The notes under the pieces: generated by a model
What the model saw: only the letters and a program-made list of their open reading frames with translations
Told to the model about the DNA's origin: nothing
The model's database searches: none
Position numbers and translations under genes: made by a program
Part shown: piece by piece, positions 28,494 through 40,400 of the stretch
How the letters are laid out: each line of letters starts with the position of its first letter
How positions within the stretch are numbered: the first letter of the stretch is position 1
Assembly: GCA_039105265.1 (NCBI GenBank)
Contig: JAPFFF010000031.1
Coordinates: 186,001 to 250,000, forward strand
Direction of reading: 5' to 3'
DNA length: 64,000 bases
Source of the DNA: Tritrichomonas musculus
Taxonomy: Eukaryota > Parabasalia > Tritrichomonadida > Tritrichomonadidae

Positions 28494-29358
28494 CATTTTT
28501 ATTTTCGAGGTTTTGGTTAACTTTAACTACATATTCGTGATCAGCACCTTCTGCTGAGTCGATTGATACCACTCTTTTCGAGTTTTCTCAAAATTTTCAA
28601 AACTGATTTCAATTATATTAGAACACTTATCACAATGTCCGACCACTCGATATATCACTCAGTTTTACTACTTTTGCACATTACAATTTCTCAATCTCAG
28701 CTCTTAACGTTATACTTGTCATTCGATCAGATATATATTCTTTAACCAAAACTTCTCTTTTTTACTCTTATGCTATTTTATTTCTCCTCCTCAGTTCGTT
28801 TATTCAGATTCCTTCGATCATACTGTCTTTTTTGACTCTATTTTACATCTTTTAGTTTGCAGTATTATACGTTATTTATAGACTATACATAGCTCAGATC
28901 GAAGTAAATTTACTCTCTTTGTTATTGGAGTCGCCCTCTTTTACTGAGGCCACTTGATGATTCTTATCTCTTCCGGGCCCTGAAGAGTGAAGCTAAGGAC
29001 ATTAAGTCGAGAGCCTCTACCAGCAGCTAAGGACTGTAGTCGAGAGCCGCTACCAGAAGCTAAGGACTGTAGTCGAGAGCCTCAACGGATGGATGCCCTA
29101 GAGATCCATTCGGAAGTCGATCATTTTGTTCTCAATTGTTGATCGTTCCTAATTCAATTAATACTCGTCCCCTCTTAATTAATTGAATCTTTTTCTTTGG
29201 TTCCTTGTTCTTGATGGTCTCAGATTCTTGAAGTTATTTGATCCTTTTTCTTCAAGATTTTATTTCCCTTTTATTTTTTTTCTTTTTTGAAGCTTATGCC
29301 TAGCTTTTTTTCTAATTTGCTTATTGCAACTTTTTGAAAGCATTAATAAACGAATTTA
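28494..29358 (+). mobile_element. unit 2: short non-autonomous element, family S1
   Basis: 865 bp, nearly identical to unit 1; differences are scattered single bases and homopolymer lengths. The 3' end reads ATTAATAAACGAATTTA, exactly as in the long elements, whereas unit 1 ends AATTAT. The near identity of adjacent units 1 and 2 implies either two recent insertions of the same master or an unequal exchange between duplicated targets. Confidence 0.8.
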
Positions 29359-29393
29359 CCACACGGGAGGAGATTTTTTTTTAGTTTTCATAT

Positions 29394-32300
29394 ATGCTTT
29401 TTTTGCACAACCAAACCTAGATTTTCCGAATTAGCACTCGACGCTGATTCGATTGATACCAAAATTGATGATTTTGGTGAAAATTTTTCTGATGATGATG
29501 GAAATGGAACACCCGAATTTCGCAGTTTTTCGCCTCAAATTAGTACAGTAGATAGCCCTTTCAATATAAATTACAACAAACTCGCTACTTCTCCAATATC
29601 TCGCAACTCAAGAGAGATCAATTCAAAGACGCACCAAAACGGGGACCAGTTTGCCCCGAACACAACTCAATCAAATACACAGCCTCGATATGTTCCAAAT
29701 GTTCCTCATAATCTTCCCGCGCAATACTCACCCACAGATCGAATTTCATATCCTACGGAGCAGCGGCACCCGCCGGTTGGACCTGCTCCTATCAACATAC
29801 GGAGTACCTCACAGAGCGATTCCAACGTTTCGCCAGACTTTTCAGATTCCGAAGAATTTAGATCAGATGCGCATCAAAGTGATTCTACGAGCCGACCAAA
29901 TTGCGCCAGAAATCTCATAGTTCCTAATACACAAAGGACGACAGAGGTACTCCTGCAGTCAGGAGTACACTATAATCCGACGAATCCAGAGGGTGGTCAG
30001 AACCCCTCTTGGTTCGTCATTACGAGCGATCCTTCACTGGCTTCCCGTTCCCCTCTGAGTTACCTTGCAAAGGATAAGTCAGTTGAAGGTGTATTGGTTG
30101 CCCGAGGACAAATGATCATTTCGAATGGGCAACCAATACTCGACCGAAACCGCCCGGCAGTACCTGCTTCAGATGCAGAACTCAGCCAGAAGGTGCTCCT
30201 CCCTGAGACCTTCGTCCATCCGAGCACGGTTCCGGCGGTTCCATTCAATTTTTGCTCCTTCCCACGTTCGCCTTTTGTTTCCCATGTATATAATGTATTA
30301 AACTCGCTGGCGGTCTCATTCTCGTGCAACATCGGTTGCAATAATCACTTCACCGACTTTTCAAATCACATGTCAGTCATGAATACCAATATGTTCAATG
30401 TTAATAATAGTAATAGTTTCACTAATAATAGTTTCATTAATAATAATATCTCTAACTATAATGTTTCTCATAACAATGTTAATCTTGTTCATCATAGCGT
30501 TGACGTCGACAACCAGACTGTCGAGTCAACTGCTCATGTAGCTCACCACAGCGTTGACGTCGACAATCGGGTTGTCGCGTCAATGGCTCATGTTGATCAT
30601 CATAGCGTTGGCGTCGACAATCAGATTGTCGCGTCAACGGCACACGTGGTACATCATAATGTTGACGTTGACAATCAGATTGTCAAGTCAACAGCCCACG
30701 TCGCTCATCATTCTGTTGACGTTGACTATCAGACTGTCAAGTCAACAGCCCTCGTTGCTAATCACGCTGTTGACGTTGACAATCAGATTGTCAAGTCAAC
30801 AGCTCACGTCGCTCATCACGCTGTTGACGTTGACAATCAGACTGTCAAGTCAACAGCTCACGTCGTTCATCACACTGTTGACGTTGACAATCAGATTGTC
30901 AAGTCAACAGCCCACGTCGCTCATCACGCTGTTGACGTTGACAATCAGATTGTCAAGTCAACAGCTCACGTCGCTCATCACGCTGTTGACGTTGACAATC
31001 GGGTTGTCGCGTCAACAGCTCACGTCGCTCATCACGCTGTTGACGTTGACAATCGGGTTGTCGCGTCAACAGCTCACGTCACTCACCACAACGTTGACGT
31101 TGACAACCAAACCGTCACGTCAACGGCTCACATCACGCACCATTCTGTTGGCGTTGACGATCGGGTTGTCACGTCAACTGCTCACATCGATCATCATCAA
31201 GTAGTCACGAAGGAGAAATTATTCACATCAGTGATTGAGGTACCTAAGTTTGTGTTCGAGATCAATGAGAAAGTGGTTCCACTATTTACTCTCTCTGGGA
31301 ACCATTCGTTGCTTAACACATTCTCAAACAATAATTTCCTCGGATCTCGAACCAACTCCTTAGGTACTCAAACTACCAGTAACTCTTCTGGTACAAGCAG
31401 CGTTGTTAGTGGTGCTGAAGAGTTCACCGATGCTCATTCTCACTCTGAACACTCTGATCATTCCGATGATGACAATCACGGTGGTAGTGATGATAATCCT
31501 TCTTCACCTGTGGGTGACAATGTTTCCATTGATTGGATCGTGAGCGAACTGGCTGGTGTGAAGACCAAAACAGACATGAAGTCTCTCATTGATATCTTGC
31601 AGGTGGCAAACATCGACACTTCACCATTCGCAAACGTTAGCGACGTTGACAATCCTATCATTCTCCTCATTTATCAGAAAGACAGATGGTTAGGAGTTGG
31701 GCAGTTTTACTGCCCTTGCTGCGACAAAACGTTTCCCACATGTGCGTCCTTGTCTTTTCACCTCAAATCGACGCACACGACGAATAACATTCCTCTGGAG
31801 CAAGCGGCGTTCGAGTACATTGTCGGCAGGAAGCTGAGGTGGAAGATCGATTCACCTCACCTTCCGCCTGACGCTTTTCACTATCGTACCATTCACGTTT
31901 GTCCGTGCAGCGACTGCGACTACTTGGTCAGCAGAGCGAACTCATTGAGCAGCCACATGGGCTCATCGCACCAGGACATGGAAGCGCTTAAACGTGAAGT
32001 TGGAGTCTTCTGGGCGATGAGCATTCTGCACGCTAAGAAACATCGAAAATTACTTGTGGCTAGCGATGTTTACCATGACCTGCACGGTTCCTTGTGCATG
32101 AAATGCAAGGACTTCGTTGGTAGAGACAAAGCTACAGTCAAACAGCATACCAACAGATCACATCCCCAGGCCAATGTTGAAGGTCATCGGGTTCAGGCAA
32201 TCGACATCAGTATATCCGTTAATTGGCTTTCACCTGAAACCGATGACGATGAAATTCGTGAAGCCAACACTGACCTGGAGAGAATCAAGATTGTGAGGAG

Positions 32301-35300
32301 TGAGAACAGAGTCACTCAAGATGATGAGAGACAGATGCCAGTGCAACCTCGGGCAGACGAATCGGTGGATCTCCAAGTGATGGAAGATCGTCGTCGCGGG
32401 GAAGACTCACGCAGACGGAGACGACAGGCTGGGTTCATACCTGCCAACGAGAGACTGCCTGAGGCGCACTTGCATTCAGTCTCTTCATCTAGCGAAGAAG
32501 ATACTCACACAATTGATGAACATCCGGCTCACCCAGCGTCAGCTTCGATCGTGGACATTGAGAGTTGCCTGTCCAAAGCTGAGAATTGGAAGTCGAGGTG
32601 CATGAAGGAAGATGATGATTTCGTGCACCTCCCGAAGCTGTGGGGTGACCGTTTAGCGAAGCACAGGAAAAAGTTCGAAGAAGTGTTTAACAGTGAAGTC
32701 AAGGATGTTCTCAATTGGTATAATGAAGCTATTAACCTCTCTGACTCTTTGGAAAAGAGCAGCCGAATGCTTCTCTGCGAAGGGATGATTTCGAAAATCA
32801 TTCTCATTCTACGGAAGTCGATTAGGAAGCTCGTTCGTTCGGCACGGAGAGGTTCAGATAAGATTCGTCGCCCGCATTCCTTGGAGACACCGATTCAGAT
32901 GAAGTCGGCCTCCAAATTCATCGCTGGTATTGAACTCCTGCATTCCCGCATTCACATCATTGATGAAGATCTCGATCAACCTCAACGTAATGTAATCGCA
33001 GACATCAAAGAGAAGCTTGTTCGCTTTCTGTCACAGGCTCCTTTGGAGTTCTCTCAACTTCTTGGGAGTGGTGACTTGGACTCAATTGACGGTTTGATTT
33101 ACGACGAGCATTACGATGAAAGGATGAAATTCATACGTGCCAAGCTAGAGGAATTGGAGATTCTCAACAACTCTCCTTCCTCGCTTGGCTACAAGAAGTT
33201 CCTTCAGAAATTCTACGCTGAAGACGCCAAACGTACACTCGACTGGTTCGTGTTGAACGACGACACACCGGAATGTGTCGTCCCAGTCGAAGATTTCGAG
33301 AACGTGTACGGGTCCTCGTGGAGCGATGCTGCTGCTCTCGGGGATGACCCAGATGGTGTTTACACTCTTCAGCGCAGAATTTCATCGAATAATTCTGATG
33401 AACTCAAATCACTCATCCTCAACGAAGAAGCTATTCTCAAAGCGGTCAGATCGAGATCCAATCTGTCTGCCGTCGGATGCGACGGCATTTCAAATGGTGT
33501 GTGGAAGGTTGGCGGGAGTGTCACGGCGACGATCATCAAGAATGTGTTGTGTTGCATGCTTGACACGGGTCTCTTTCCGGAGGTGTTGAAAATGAACAAA
33601 ACCGTCATGTTGTTTAAGAAAGGAGACCCTGACGACGCCCATTCGTGGCGTCCTATCACCATCACTCCGACGATTTATCGGATGTTGATGTGTCACATCA
33701 GCCGCTCGCTTCAAACGCTGAATTCAAAACATAGGTTCATATCACCGAGTCAGAAAGGATTCATGCGTATTCCAGCTGGAGCGGCTGAGCATGCAACTGT
33801 GGTTGATGAGATGATACACGATGCTGCACGGAACCAAAAGTCACTCTACATCACGACGATCGACTTTTCTGATGCATTTGGTTCCGTACCACATAAACTT
33901 ATTAAAAAGAATCTTACAGACATTGGCTTTGATCTTTCTTTTGTTAAAACGATTATTAATTCGTACAGAGACTCTTCGACAAAGATCATCAGCAACAACA
34001 GACGATCTAATTCTATCTGTTTTCGCAAAGGCGTCAAGCAAGGTTGTCCGCTGAGTCCGACGTTATTCAACATTTGTATCGAACCTCTCCTCGCGCGGTT
34101 GAACGCTTGCAAGGAGGACGGTTATCATTGGTTGGACTCAGCGACAACCGTTCAAGCTTACGCCGATGACATAATCGTGTTCTCGGACTCGGAAGTCGGG
34201 ATGAAGAACTTGCTTTCGGTCGTGGAGCACTTCTGCAGTTATGCAGGCGACATGAAGATCAACTGCAAGAAGTGCCACGCTTTCACATACATTGCTCACA
34301 ATGGTTCTCGCAGTGTGTTGAACGACAACTTCACCATTGCTGGAGGACGTATTGATAACATCAGCATTCAGAACAATACAACGTATCTCGGACTTCCAAT
34401 CGCGTGCAAATCTTCACAGCGTAAACATCACGTTTTTCGGCGAATCGAAGACATGACGAAGGACGTCATTCGAATTACTAGCAGCGCTCTTCGGTTCACA
34501 CAGGCGGTTGACGCCATCAAACGGTTCGTGATTCCCAAGATTGACTACGAACTGATGGCGAACACAGCACCGACAAATTGCCTCAGTCGCTTAGATGAAC
34601 TCATTCGGGGCAAGCTGTCCAAAATGATCGGTGCTGCTGGTATTCCAACCGCCTGGTTCTACACGACGAAAAACGATGGCGGTCTTTACATACAGAAACT
34701 CACAGATCGCCAGAAAGCTCTCACTATCAGACTCTACATTGCTTTGATGGAGTCTAACGATAAAAGCATCCGTGATATGGTCAAGGCTTCTGATGAAGCC
34801 GAGATCATCTTCAGGGATGCTACCATCGACTTGACTTCACCGTTCTTGCACCTAAAAGTTAAAGACAATGGTGCGTTAGATGCAAAGCGTAACCGCGGGA
34901 CGTCGAACATCTTAGCCCGATGTGTTAAAGCTTTGCACGACGCTAACATGGGTCTGATACTCAAAGATGATATGTTTACGCTCAAAGATCTGAATAGTAA
35001 TGTCACATATGATGTTAACACCTCTAATGTTGTTAAACACATCATGAAAGTCTTGAGTGACCGTTACTATTCAGATCTTTGTCAGCACAAGATGAGAGGA
35101 CATACATTCACGACATTGAAAAACTCACCATTGAGCAACTACTTCATGAAGCCCAATGCTTTGATGGCGGACTCTGTCGTCAGATTCGCTATCAAAGCAC
35201 GTACGAATACGCTCATGACAGCATCACTTGCTGCTCACAGAAACCCTCAAATGAGTAACCGTTGCACTCGTTGTGGACAGATTGAAACTCTCAATCACAT

Positions 35301-36213
35301 CTTAAACGGGTGCAAGCGGTGCAAACACAAATTCACAAAGAGACACGACGAAGTTGTCAAGGTACTTTGCAAGTACCTTACCGAAAAGAAGAGAGTCATC
35401 GTTCATTGTAACCAAAGTGTTCGTGGACGCAGCAACGAACACATCACTGGTGACTCTGCTTCTCTCAGACCAGATGTATGGTGGTGGGACGGTGACCAGC
35501 TGAAGATAGCTGAATTCACCATCCCATACGGAATGTTATCTGGCGATGATGATGAATCCACCTTAGTCATACGACGCAGAGAGAAGTTGAACAAGTACCA
35601 GAAGCTTGTCGATGATTGCAGAAACCAGTTGAACTGCAATGTGTCGCTATTTGTGTTCATTGTCTCCTCCCTCGGTGCAATACCCGATGACACCATCAAT
35701 GAACTCAAGAAAGTGACAGTCACGACCAAAGACGCACTCAAACTTGCAGGGAGGATGGTAGCAGCCGCTTTACGGGAATCTATGATATTGTACATTGATA
35801 CTAAGATTAAGAAGAGGGTTAACGACAACAATGAAGATGAAGATAACGATAACGATAACAATAATGGTAACGATTATGATAACGATGTTGAAAATGTTAA
35901 TGTTCTTGATACTGATGGTGACGATGATTCTAATGATCTCAATGATACTAGCTCCAATGTTACCGACAGGGAGTCCGCAGACGATGAGTACAACTCTGTC
36001 AACATCCTGGACGACGAAGAATGGCGGGAACTCATTGATGCAAGTGCGGATGTTGACAGGTCGGGCCCCCCGTCTGAGCTTGACACTACTGATGATGAAA
36101 CTGACGTACTGGAAAATCCAGGCACCACACCACTATGGAACCAAACTCAAGGTGCCGACCCTGCCTCCGCTACCGAAGAGGAGGGAGTCCAACACTCCTC
36201 TTCTGAATTTTAG
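29394..36213 (+). CDS. R2-like retrotransposon polyprotein, lineage A copy 1 (5' frameshift)
   Basis: The main frame is open from about 29398 to the TAG at 36211-36213 and equals copy 3 in domain order. Relative to copy 3, the T-run just after the ATG has seven T instead of six, so the ATG at 29394 reads only eight codons before a stop. The next in-frame ATG is near residue 240 of the copy 3 numbering. The copy is probably unable to make full-length protein unless the extra T is a sequencing error or is bypassed. Apart from this and the shorter minisatellite, differences from copy 3 are a few substitutions (for example NPIILLIYQ versus TPIILLMYQ). Confidence 0.85.
30499..31200 (+). repeat. 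54-bp coding minisatellite, 13 units
   Basis: The distance from the first GTTGAC (30499) to the GTTGGC of the last unit (31147) is 648 bp, exactly 12 periods of 54 bp. Each unit encodes 18 residues of the type HHAVDVDNQIVKSTAHVA. The first four and last two units are the most diverged; the middle is homogeneous. Confidence 0.95.
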
Positions 36214-36356
36214 GCAGATTTTTTTTTTTTTTTTTTTTATTGGGGCCCGCCCCTTTTATTTTATTGTGAGTGAATCATCACTCTCGTTTATTAGTATTTT
36301 ATACTTACTCTAATGATTAATAAACGAATTTACCACACGGGAGGAGATTTTTTTTT

Positions 36357-37406
36357 CATTTTTATTTTCGAGGTTTACGCAGGCAATAACTAGATATTCG
36401 TAATCAGTGCACTGAGCTGATTCGTATGGTGCCCTCAGATCGATGTTTCGTCCGAATTTTCCAAACTGATTTCAATTATATGTAGGGTCACCTCACTAAG
36501 TCCGACCACTGGACTTACCACAATATTATACTGTTGTTTCTTATCTCATATTATCAATATCAGCTCTTAACGTTATATCTCATACTCAATCAGTTATATG
36601 CAATTTCAAATATACCTCTCAAAACTTACTCTAATGTTATTATACTCTTCCTTCTCACTTTGTTTATTCCAGTTTCCTTCGATCGCGCCTTTCTGTTCCC
36701 TCGGTTTCCCACTTTTCGTGACTCCATTCTCATTTTACAATTTCTCTCAATATTCTCAAATATACAAGGCGTTATACAGTATGAAGACGATTCTCACGGA
36801 CAGATCGAAGTAAATTGCTACTTATTTTTACTCTTTTAGTTTATTCTATTTTATATATGGAGTCATCTTTCAGTGAGTCTACTTGTGATTTCAATGATCA
36901 CACTGCCTTGATGAAAGAATCAAAAGACAGCAGTCAACAAGCGTCTACGGTAAAGGATCTCCGCAAGATGCTGCCTGACACATGTCGCGTGACTCTACTG
37001 AAGGGCGCTCAATGAGCCCGTTCGTTCTCTCATTTAAGTTCTTGTTCAATTGTTTTATCCGTTACTCATTGTTCCTCATTTTCAGATCTCAATCTGATAT
37101 CATCAATTTACATTGTTACATTGTTTCAAGTTCTTTGTTCTTTAGACGAGTTGTTTTACATCAGACTCGGAAACCATCGCTGGTTTGTAACACAACCCGT
37201 CCTCAGAATGATCTGTGTTGCTCAATGATCATTTTTGGCGACCGTTTATTCCAAGTCTGACTCATTACTTGAAGTCTTTTTGGACCTTTTAACTTCAAGT
37301 TTTACCTTTTTCCTTTTATTTTCCTTTTTTTTCTTAAAGCTTATGCCTAGCTTTTTTATTAATTGCTTAATCGCAAAACTCTTAAAGCATTTAATAAACA
37401 TTTAAA
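36357..37406 (+). mobile_element. unit 4: short non-autonomous element, family S2
   Basis: 1050 bp. Starts CATTTTTATTTTCGAGG like S1 but then differs (TTTACGCAGGCAATAAC). It keeps the 5' stem-loop as AATCAG-TGCACTGAG-CTGATT (36402-36422), plus shared blocks (CTCAGCTCTTAACGTTATA and CAGATCGAAGTAAATT). The middle part, from about 36880, is unlike S1 and includes a GGGC/GCCC hairpin near 37002. The 3' part has ACTTGAAG/CTTCAAGT (37267-37300), AAGCTTATGCCTAGCTT and the end TTTAATAAACATTTAAA. Small ORFs of 66-101 codons are present but overlap each other and differ between families, so coding is unlikely. Confidence 0.8.
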
Positions 37407-37441
37407 CCACACGGGAGGAGATTTTTTTTTATTTTGCAAAT

Positions 37442-40400
37442 ATGTTGATCTACCCAACGAAAAGTAGATTTTTGGAATCAGCAGAAGATGCTGATTCGTT
37501 TGATTCCACTCCGAAAAAATCGGTGAAAATTTTTTTAATAATCGAGATATCATGACCGATAGGTGTCACAATCCTACCCATATTCACAACAGCAATTGCC
37601 ATTCCGATAACAAATACGATGGAGGTTTTAAGATTCCTTGTTCTAGGGAACAGATATCCCATCATCCAAAACTCAATAAGTTCGACTTTTTCAAAGACAA
37701 TTCGCTACTAGACGACCTTGACTCCTCGTATAAAACAAGATACGCAACTCAAATCTCACCCCGCAAAAAAGATACTAGCAGATATCCTAGTGATGATGTG
37801 AAGCTGCGGCTCCCGCCGGTTGGACCAGCTTCACAATCACTTTCCAAGTGTCCTGATGACGATATGACCAATTTCGAGCACATTAATTCAGATTCAGAAA
37901 AAAGTGATAATAGTGATCAAATATCAATTTCCGATGAAGAAATTGAGGAACCTGAAACTATTTTCTGCAATTCAAATAATCCTTCTAGAGGGACAGAAGT
38001 GCTCTTACAGTCGGGTGTTCACTATAACCCGTCGAATTCTGATGGAGTTCCTAACCCATCATGGATCGTTGTTACGTGCGATCCTTCATTGATTTCTCGT
38101 TGTCCTCTTGCTTATAATATGAATGAGAAGTCATCCGAAGGAATTCTGGTTGCTCGAGGACAATTGATCATTTCCGATGAGCAACCAAAATTCGACAGGA
38201 ATCGACCAGCAATCCCATCAACGGATGAAGAACTTCGTTTAAATGCTTTTGATCCCTATTCTTTCGTTCCTTCGTCTAGCATTCGAACGGTTCCATTCAA
38301 TTTTCACTCAAAATGTTCCCCGTTTGTTTCGCATGTGTCCAACATCGTTAATTCGCTCTTTCTCTCAGGAACATGCAACATCGGGTGCAACACATCTCAC
38401 TTCACCGACATTTCACATCACATGTCATGGAGTTACATCAATAATAATAACTTTTATTTCCTTTCTTCGCAGCACATTGATACGCGTGATATTGTTAATT
38501 CTTACTCACCAAACTCAGCAGCTAATATTAGTAGTCAATCAGCTGGTGCCATCTCTCAACCTGCTGACTCAAACACGTTTGAGAACAACCATGTTGTGAG
38601 TGCTGATACTCACAATGTTGAATCTGTTGCTAATCACGCTGTTGACGTTGACAATCAGATTGTCAAGTCAACAGCTCACGTCGCTCATCACGCTGTTGAC
38701 ATTGACAATCAGACTGTCAAGTCAACAGCTCACGTCGCTCATCACGCTGTTGACGTTGACAATCAGATTGTCAAGTCAACAGCTCACGTCGCTCATCACG
38801 CTGTTGACGTTGACAATCAGATTGTCAAGTCAACAGCTCACGTCGCTCATCACGCTGTTGACGTTGACAATCAGATTGTCAAGTCAACAGCTCACGTCGC
38901 TCATCACGCTGTTGACGTTGACAATCAGATTGTCAAGTCAACAGCTCACGTCGCTCATCACGCTGTTGACGTTGACAATCAGATTGTCAAGTCAACAGCT
39001 CACGTCGCTCATCACGCTGTTGACGTTGACAATCAGATTGTCAAGTCAACAGCTCACGTCGCTCATCACGCTGTTGACGTTGACAATCAGATTGTCACGT
39101 CAACAGCTCACGTCGCTCATCACGCTGTTGACGTTGACAATCAGATTGTCAAGTCAACAGCTCACGTCGCTCATCACGCTGTTGACGTTGACAATCAGAT
39201 TGTCAAGTCAACAGCTCACGTCGCTCATCACGCTGTTGACGTTGACAATCAGATTGTCAAGTCAACAGCTCACGTCGCTCATCACGCTGTTGACGTTGAC
39301 AATCAGATTGTCAAGTCAACAGCTCACGTCGCTCATCACGCTGTTGACGTTGACAATCAGATTGTCACGTCAACAGCTCACGTCTCTCATCACGCTGTTG
39401 ACATTGACAATCAGATTGTCAAGTCAACAGCTCACGTCGCTCATCACGCTGTTGACGTTGACAATCAGACTGTCACGTCAACAGCTCACGTCTCTCATCA
39501 CGCTGTTGACGTTGACAATCAGATTGTAAAGTCAACAGCTCACGTCACTCACCACAACGTTGACGTTGACAACCAAACCGTCACGTCAACGGCTCACATC
39601 ACTCATCACGCTGTTGGCGTCGACGATCGGGTTGTCACGTCAACTGCTCACATCGATCATCATCAAGTAGTCACGAAGGAGAAAGTCATCACTTCCGTCA
39701 TCGAAGTGCCTAAGTTCGTCTTCGAGTTCAATGAGAAGGTGGTCCCTTTATTTACTCTCGCAGGTGATCACTCATCATTCAATTCATCCTCTGACTCTCG
39801 AAGCAATTCATTAGGCACACAGACTTCATCCACTAGTACGAGTAGTACTATTAGTGGTGCAGAAGACTTCTCCGAGGTGCGTTCTCAATCAGAACGCACC
39901 GATCACTCTGATGATGATGATCGCAACGGTAGTAATGATGGATGTTCTTCACCGTCAAGGGACGATAGGATTTCAATTGAATGGATTGTGGATGAGCTGT
40001 CCAAAATCAATTCTAAAGCAGAATTGACCTCGCTCATCGACCAACTTCAGGTTGGTAATATTGACATGTCTCCTTTCGCTGATGTTGTTGATGTAAATGT
40101 TCCTATCGTCCTTCTGATGTATCAGAAGTGTAGATGGTTGGGTGTTGGGCAGTTTTATTGCCCTTGTTGCGACAAAACGTTCCCTACATGTGCCTCGTTA
40201 TCATTCCACCTGAGGTCGCTGCATGTAACGAATGGGGTTCCAATTGAACAGGCGGCTTTTGAATACATAATTGGTCGTAAGTTAAGATGGAAGATTGACT
40301 CGCCTCATCTTCCGGCAGATGCTCCACATTATCGGACCATTTACGTTTGTCCTGTGAGTGACTGTAACTATCTTGTGAGTCGGGCGAATTCGTTGAGCAG

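Larger units (their letters stand above)
29383..36332 (+). mobile_element. unit 3: long R2-like non-LTR retrotransposon, lineage A (copy 1)
   Basis: 6950 bp between two target duplications. The 5' leader before the start codon is only 11 nt and contains TCATA. One giant frame fills the element, followed by a ~115-bp 3' UTR with two hairpins (GGGG-CCCG-CCCC and GAGTGA-ATCA-TCACTC) and the end GATTAATAAACGAATTTA. The minisatellite holds 13 units. The T-run after the stop codon is expanded to 21 T against 7 in copies 2 and 3. No poly(A) tail separates the 3' end from the tRNA sequence. Confidence 0.92.

Noticed and set aside
27674-28745. 60-codon ORFs in S1 units and 66-101-codon ORFs in S2 units
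   Set aside because: They are not kept among the short families, overlap in several frames, and match no known domain; their repetition only reflects duplicated units.
29490-29515. CTGATGA...GAAA resembling a hammerhead ribozyme core in lineage A
   Set aside because: No stem can be drawn between the two core parts, and the bases are Asp/Gly codons conserved as protein. No hepatitis-delta-like fold could be drawn at the element 5' ends either, though this needs a covariance search.
35403-35861. Long minus-strand ORFs across the retrotransposon 3' half (for example 152 and 178 codons)
   Set aside because: Antisense shadows of conserved RT/endonuclease coding sequence, repeated in all copies because the copies are identical there.
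29383-36332. LTR retrotransposon with the S units as LTRs
   Set aside because: Short units differ between the two sides of each long unit, there is no protease, integrase or primer-binding site, and the RT is of the R2 type with restriction-like endonuclease.
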